A stretch of 64,000 nucleotides of DNA, from the NCBI RefSeq assembly GCF_030758415.1, contig NZ_CP132334.1:2988001-3052000 (forward strand), given 5' to 3'. The position numbers and the translations under genes are program-made. This stretch comes from Parvularcula sp. IMCC14364. GTDB lineage: Bacteria > Pseudomonadota > Alphaproteobacteria > Caulobacterales > Parvularculaceae. Under the pieces are notes generated by a model. It searched no databases, was not told the origin of the DNA, and saw nothing but the letters and a program-made list of their open reading frames with translations. Below, piece after piece: positions 61,344 to 64,000 of the stretch (position 1 is its first letter; every line of letters starts with the position of its first letter).

Positions 61344-63935
61344 TCAGTCGTCCAGTACGCTGTTCACCAACGCCCGGATATGCGCGCGGTGTGCCTTTGC
61401 ATCGGCGCTCTGACCGAAAGCGATCAGTCCAAGACGGTTATTGATATCCATAATGGCACCGAGCGCAGCTGAGCGGGACACATTGCTGTGCGCGCCCGCT
61501 TCAAGCGCCGCAATCAACTGCCCGGTGTAAAGCACCTGCAGGTTCTGGCGGAAGGTGTTGGGGTTGCCGGTCAGGTCTCCACCGAAAACGGCCTCATTAA
61601 GATCTAGCAGCATCTCGGCGGCGGAATACTCACCACCATAGATCTGGTAGTTCGTCATGCGATCCAAAACCGCGGCACTTGTCAGATGTGTCAGAACGTC
61701 ACGCTGAATGCCAAGTGCCCGCTCGTGGATTTTCGGATCCTCAGTCACGCCGAAGAAATCAAAGCCACGACGCTGGCTCTGCAACATGGCGGCCAGCTCT
61801 TCAGGTACGGCAAAAGCCTCTGGAGCGAAGAGTTCCTCAGCCAGGTAAGCCATAGCGGCTTCCTGTCGCGCCCGGGGTACGGGCGTGAAGGCCTGCGTTG
61901 CACCAGACTGTCCCTGTGCTGCACGTTCCACATAAATGCCGCCGATATAGCGAGACACGGAACGCGCCATCGAAGACTGCTGACCGGTCAGAGTCAGATA
62001 TCCGGACACAACATCCTGATAGCTGCTGCCTTCATCATCATACTTGTCGAGCAGGCGTCCCATCAGGTCGCGCGCCAGTTCTGCACGGTCACGGCCATAG
62101 ACAATCATGTCATTGGACATGTCACCAATCATGACCCGGGGGTCGATCCCCCAGCCACCAGAGGCGCGCATATCGTCAGCATCATTACCAAAAGCAAGAC
62201 CCGGCTCAAGCGAGCGCTCAAGATGCGCCTTACGTTGTGCAGGGTCATCCATTTCAGGCGCATAGCCGAAAATGATTGCCCAGTCGTCATAAGGTCCGGG
62301 GCGCGTATTGGTATAGTCACCCTGTGTCATGCCAAGTGGCGCGACATTAAGGGCAGGATAGTCCATCACAGAGCCTGCTATGATACCATTTGTGACAGAC
62401 GCATCATGCACTTCTCGTGGCCCATGCAGGATACTCGCCTTCATATTGTGATTAAGCCCGAGCGTATGCCCGACTTCATGCAGGATAAGATAGTAGAGAC
62501 CCTGATCAACCAACTCACTTTGTTCAGTAGCCGTCATGCCGTCGCGCATGGCAGCCATACTGGCAAACATCAAGTTTTGCTGCAGCACATGCCCGAATTC
62601 ACAGTTCCGGTCGTCATGAGAATGAGACGGAAACATTGAAGCATTTGCCTCAGTGTCAAAAAGGCTGGTGAAGAAGAGGCGGTTCGTCAGGAACACATAT
62701 TCCAGCATGATGTCTGCGGCCAGAATTTCACCTGTGCGCGGATTGGTAAAGCTTGGCCCATACCCGCCAAATGGTGGAATAGGAGAGGATGTCCAGCGCA
62801 ACACATTATAGCGGACGTCACCGGCATCCCAGTCTGCATCATCAGGCTGCACCTTGACTTCAACAGCATTGGAGAATCCGGCTTTCTCGAAAGCTTCGTT
62901 CCAGGCCAGAGTGGCATCACGGATAGTATCGCGATACTCCTCAGGCGTTGTATTTTCAATCCACCATGTGATTGGCTTAACCGGATCAGAAACAGCCGCA
63001 TCAGGGTCCTGCTTCTCGAGGCGCCAGCGATTAACAAGATCACGATACGGTGTAGATGATGGGTCCGTCAGGTCTGTCACCCGATCCAGGAAATAGCCCA
63101 CGCGATAATCGTCGAAACGCGGCACGAACCCTTCTTCCGGCATCGCCAGAATGGAATGCTGTACCTTGATAGTGACCGCACGAGCATCGGTTACGGCCTC
63201 GCTGCCAAAGGCAATCGGCGCCGGATTTGTGTACACATAATCCACGACGACATCGAGATTTTCGGGGTAGTTGCGGATGTCATCATATTTCGTACGATCG
63301 CTGGCAAGGCCGCCCAGAGAAAAACTGAATGGCGGCGCTTCGGGATTTGGAGACGGTTTTACTTGATGCAGATCCTCTGAAAGGAACAGACCATCAGCCT
63401 TGACCAGATAGCTGGCAGGCGCCGCATCATCACCTTCAACGGCTTCAGTTTCAGCATCCACATCCACGACAGACAGGATGGCGTCAGAGATGTTTGCATC
63501 TGCCGCACGGGAAAGCTCATTCTCCGGATCGAAATAGAAAGACGTATTTCTTTCGACAACTTCGATGGAATTGTAGTGTTTCTCGAAGCTGATGATACGC
63601 TGGTCGCGATAAGCGCCCTTGAATGTGCCTGCCGACAAGACCCCATTTTCCGTATGGGAATAGACGATGAACTCTTCACCAAGCTGATCCTCGGAAATCT
63701 CCATGTAGAGTGAACCATCCTCAGGATCCTGATAGAGTGGAAAAATCCCCACTATGACATCGAAATCTTCTGTAAATTCCTCAATAGTTTCAGCATCGTC
63801 TTCTTCATCGTCCTCATCATCCTGCGCCAGGGCAGGTGCCGCGGTAGCAAGAAGCAGTGAGAATGACCCCAAAGCAGCCATAAACCAGGCATGATTGGAA
63901 GACAGCAATAGCTGTTCAAGGCGTGAATTGCGCAT
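61344..63935 (-). CDS. Secreted zinc metalloprotease (DUF5117/DUF4953 family)
   Basis: An 863-residue exported protease. A signal peptide ends at Ala-Pro-Ala-Leu-Ala-Gln; a highly acidic stretch of Asp and Glu follows (about 38-55), likely Ca2+ binding or a spacer. A DUF5117-type domain covers about 60-330. The zinc motif His-Glu-Val-Gly-His-Thr-Leu-Gly-Leu-Asn-His (first His near 486) is the metzincin type, and a Met-turn candidate Ser-Val-Met-Asp-Tyr-Pro lies some 45 residues later. I start at the ATG with GAGGGG 8-9 bases upstream. A frame open further upstream would lengthen the signal region without gain. Its targets are unknown. Confidence 0.88.
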   Translation of the reverse strand: MRNSRLEQLLLSSNHAWFMAALGSFSLLLATAAPALAQDDEDDEEDDAETIEEFTEDFDVIVGIFPLYQDPEDGSLYMEISEDQLGEEFIVYSHTENGVLSAGTFKGAYRDQRIISFEKHYNSIEVVERNTSFYFDPENELSRAADANISDAILSVVDVDAETEAVEGDDAAPASYLVKADGLFLSEDLHQVKPSPNPEAPPFSFSLGGLASDRTKYDDIRNYPENLDVVVDYVYTNPAPIAFGSEAVTDARAVTIKVQHSILAMPEEGFVPRFDDYRVGYFLDRVTDLTDPSSTPYRDLVNRWRLEKQDPDAAVSDPVKPITWWIENTTPEEYRDTIRDATLAWNEAFEKAGFSNAVEVKVQPDDADWDAGDVRYNVLRWTSSPIPPFGGYGPSFTNPRTGEILAADIMLEYVFLTNRLFFTSLFDTEANASMFPSHSHDDRNCEFGHVLQQNLMFASMAAMRDGMTATEQSELVDQGLYYLILHEVGHTLGLNHNMKASILHGPREVHDASVTNGIIAGSVMDYPALNVAPLGMTQGDYTNTRPGPYDDWAIIFGYAPEMDDPAQRKAHLERSLEPGLAFGNDADDMRASGGWGIDPRVMIGDMSNDMIVYGRDRAELARDLMGRLLDKYDDEGSSYQDVVSGYLTLTGQQSSMARSVSRYIGGIYVERAAQGQSGATQAFTPVPRARQEAAMAYLAEELFAPEAFAVPEELAAMLQSQRRGFDFFGVTEDPKIHERALGIQRDVLTHLTSAAVLDRMTNYQIYGGEYSAAEMLLDLNEAVFGGDLTGNPNTFRQNLQVLYTGQLIAALEAGAHSNVSRSAALGAIMDINNRLGLIAFGQSADAKAHRAHIRALVNSVLDD

Positions 63936-64000
63936 GGAAGAACCCCTCGTTACGACCCATTTTGCAACGACAATGCCGATTATGGCCAAAAGTGGCAAGG

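Noticed and set aside
61686-62639. Plus-strand frame of 317 codons
   Set aside because: Antisense to the metalloprotease gene, with no domain pattern.

Overview
The window is a piece of an alphaproteobacterial chromosome of moderate GC. The main taxonomic markers are a GcrA-type cell-cycle regulator, a PhoR-PhoU-PhoB cluster, a paired fabA-fabB, and an L21 protein with the helix-hairpin-helix tail seen in this class. GcrA, the many envelope lipoproteins and the secreted hydrolases would suit a Caulobacterales/Parvularculales-like organism, but the order cannot be settled from the sequence alone. Nearly all functional calls rest on recognised motifs, not on database searches.

Region 1 (1-17 kb) is core chromosome: an alpha/beta hydrolase fragment, argC, two lipoproteins, a K+-channel-like protein, infC (probably starting at a rare AUC codon), two glycosyltransferases, hslO with an ABC-2 permease, gcrA, the phosphate-signalling genes phoR/phoU/phoB (without the usual pst transporter genes between them, but with two Pho-box-like sites there), and pyk.

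Region 2 (17-41 kb) mixes housekeeping and envelope genes: a secreted propeller-amidohydrolase fusion, a TPR protein, a DUF1214/DUF1254 pair, cysS, folE, a MATE pump, a LysR regulator facing a tiny 31-residue ORF, an ABC membrane domain lacking its ATPase coupled to a lysoplasmalogenase, an enoyl-CoA hydratase, dut, moeB, YceI, a D-2-hydroxyacid dehydrogenase, fabA-fabB and an ABA4-like membrane protein. Two small membrane proteins here are broken, one by a frameshift and one by an in-frame TGA. A second candidate small ORF lies upstream of dut.

Region 3 (41.37-57.27 kb) is a genomic island in the 3' end of tRNA-Leu(CAG). All its genes run on the minus strand: a P4-type integrase next to the tRNA, a protein with a single-strand-binding-protein-like C-terminal tail, an AlpA-like regulator, a helix-turn-helix/zinc protein, a 2000-residue secreted RTX nuclease, a second tyrosine recombinase, and a type I restriction-modification system (hsdM, frameshifted hsdS, hsdR). 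The ends carry an imperfect copy of the tRNA 3' end and matching 12-bp repeats that look like integrase arm sites. The RTX gene sits alone between two 113-bp direct repeats (110/113 identical) cut from the helix-turn-helix gene, which suggests it entered as a separate single-gene cassette.

Region 4 (57.3-64 kb) returns to core genes: tRNA-Leu, an NDUFA9-like NAD(P)-binding protein, the rplU-rpmA-(GNAT)-obgE ribosome cluster, and a large secreted zinc metalloprotease.
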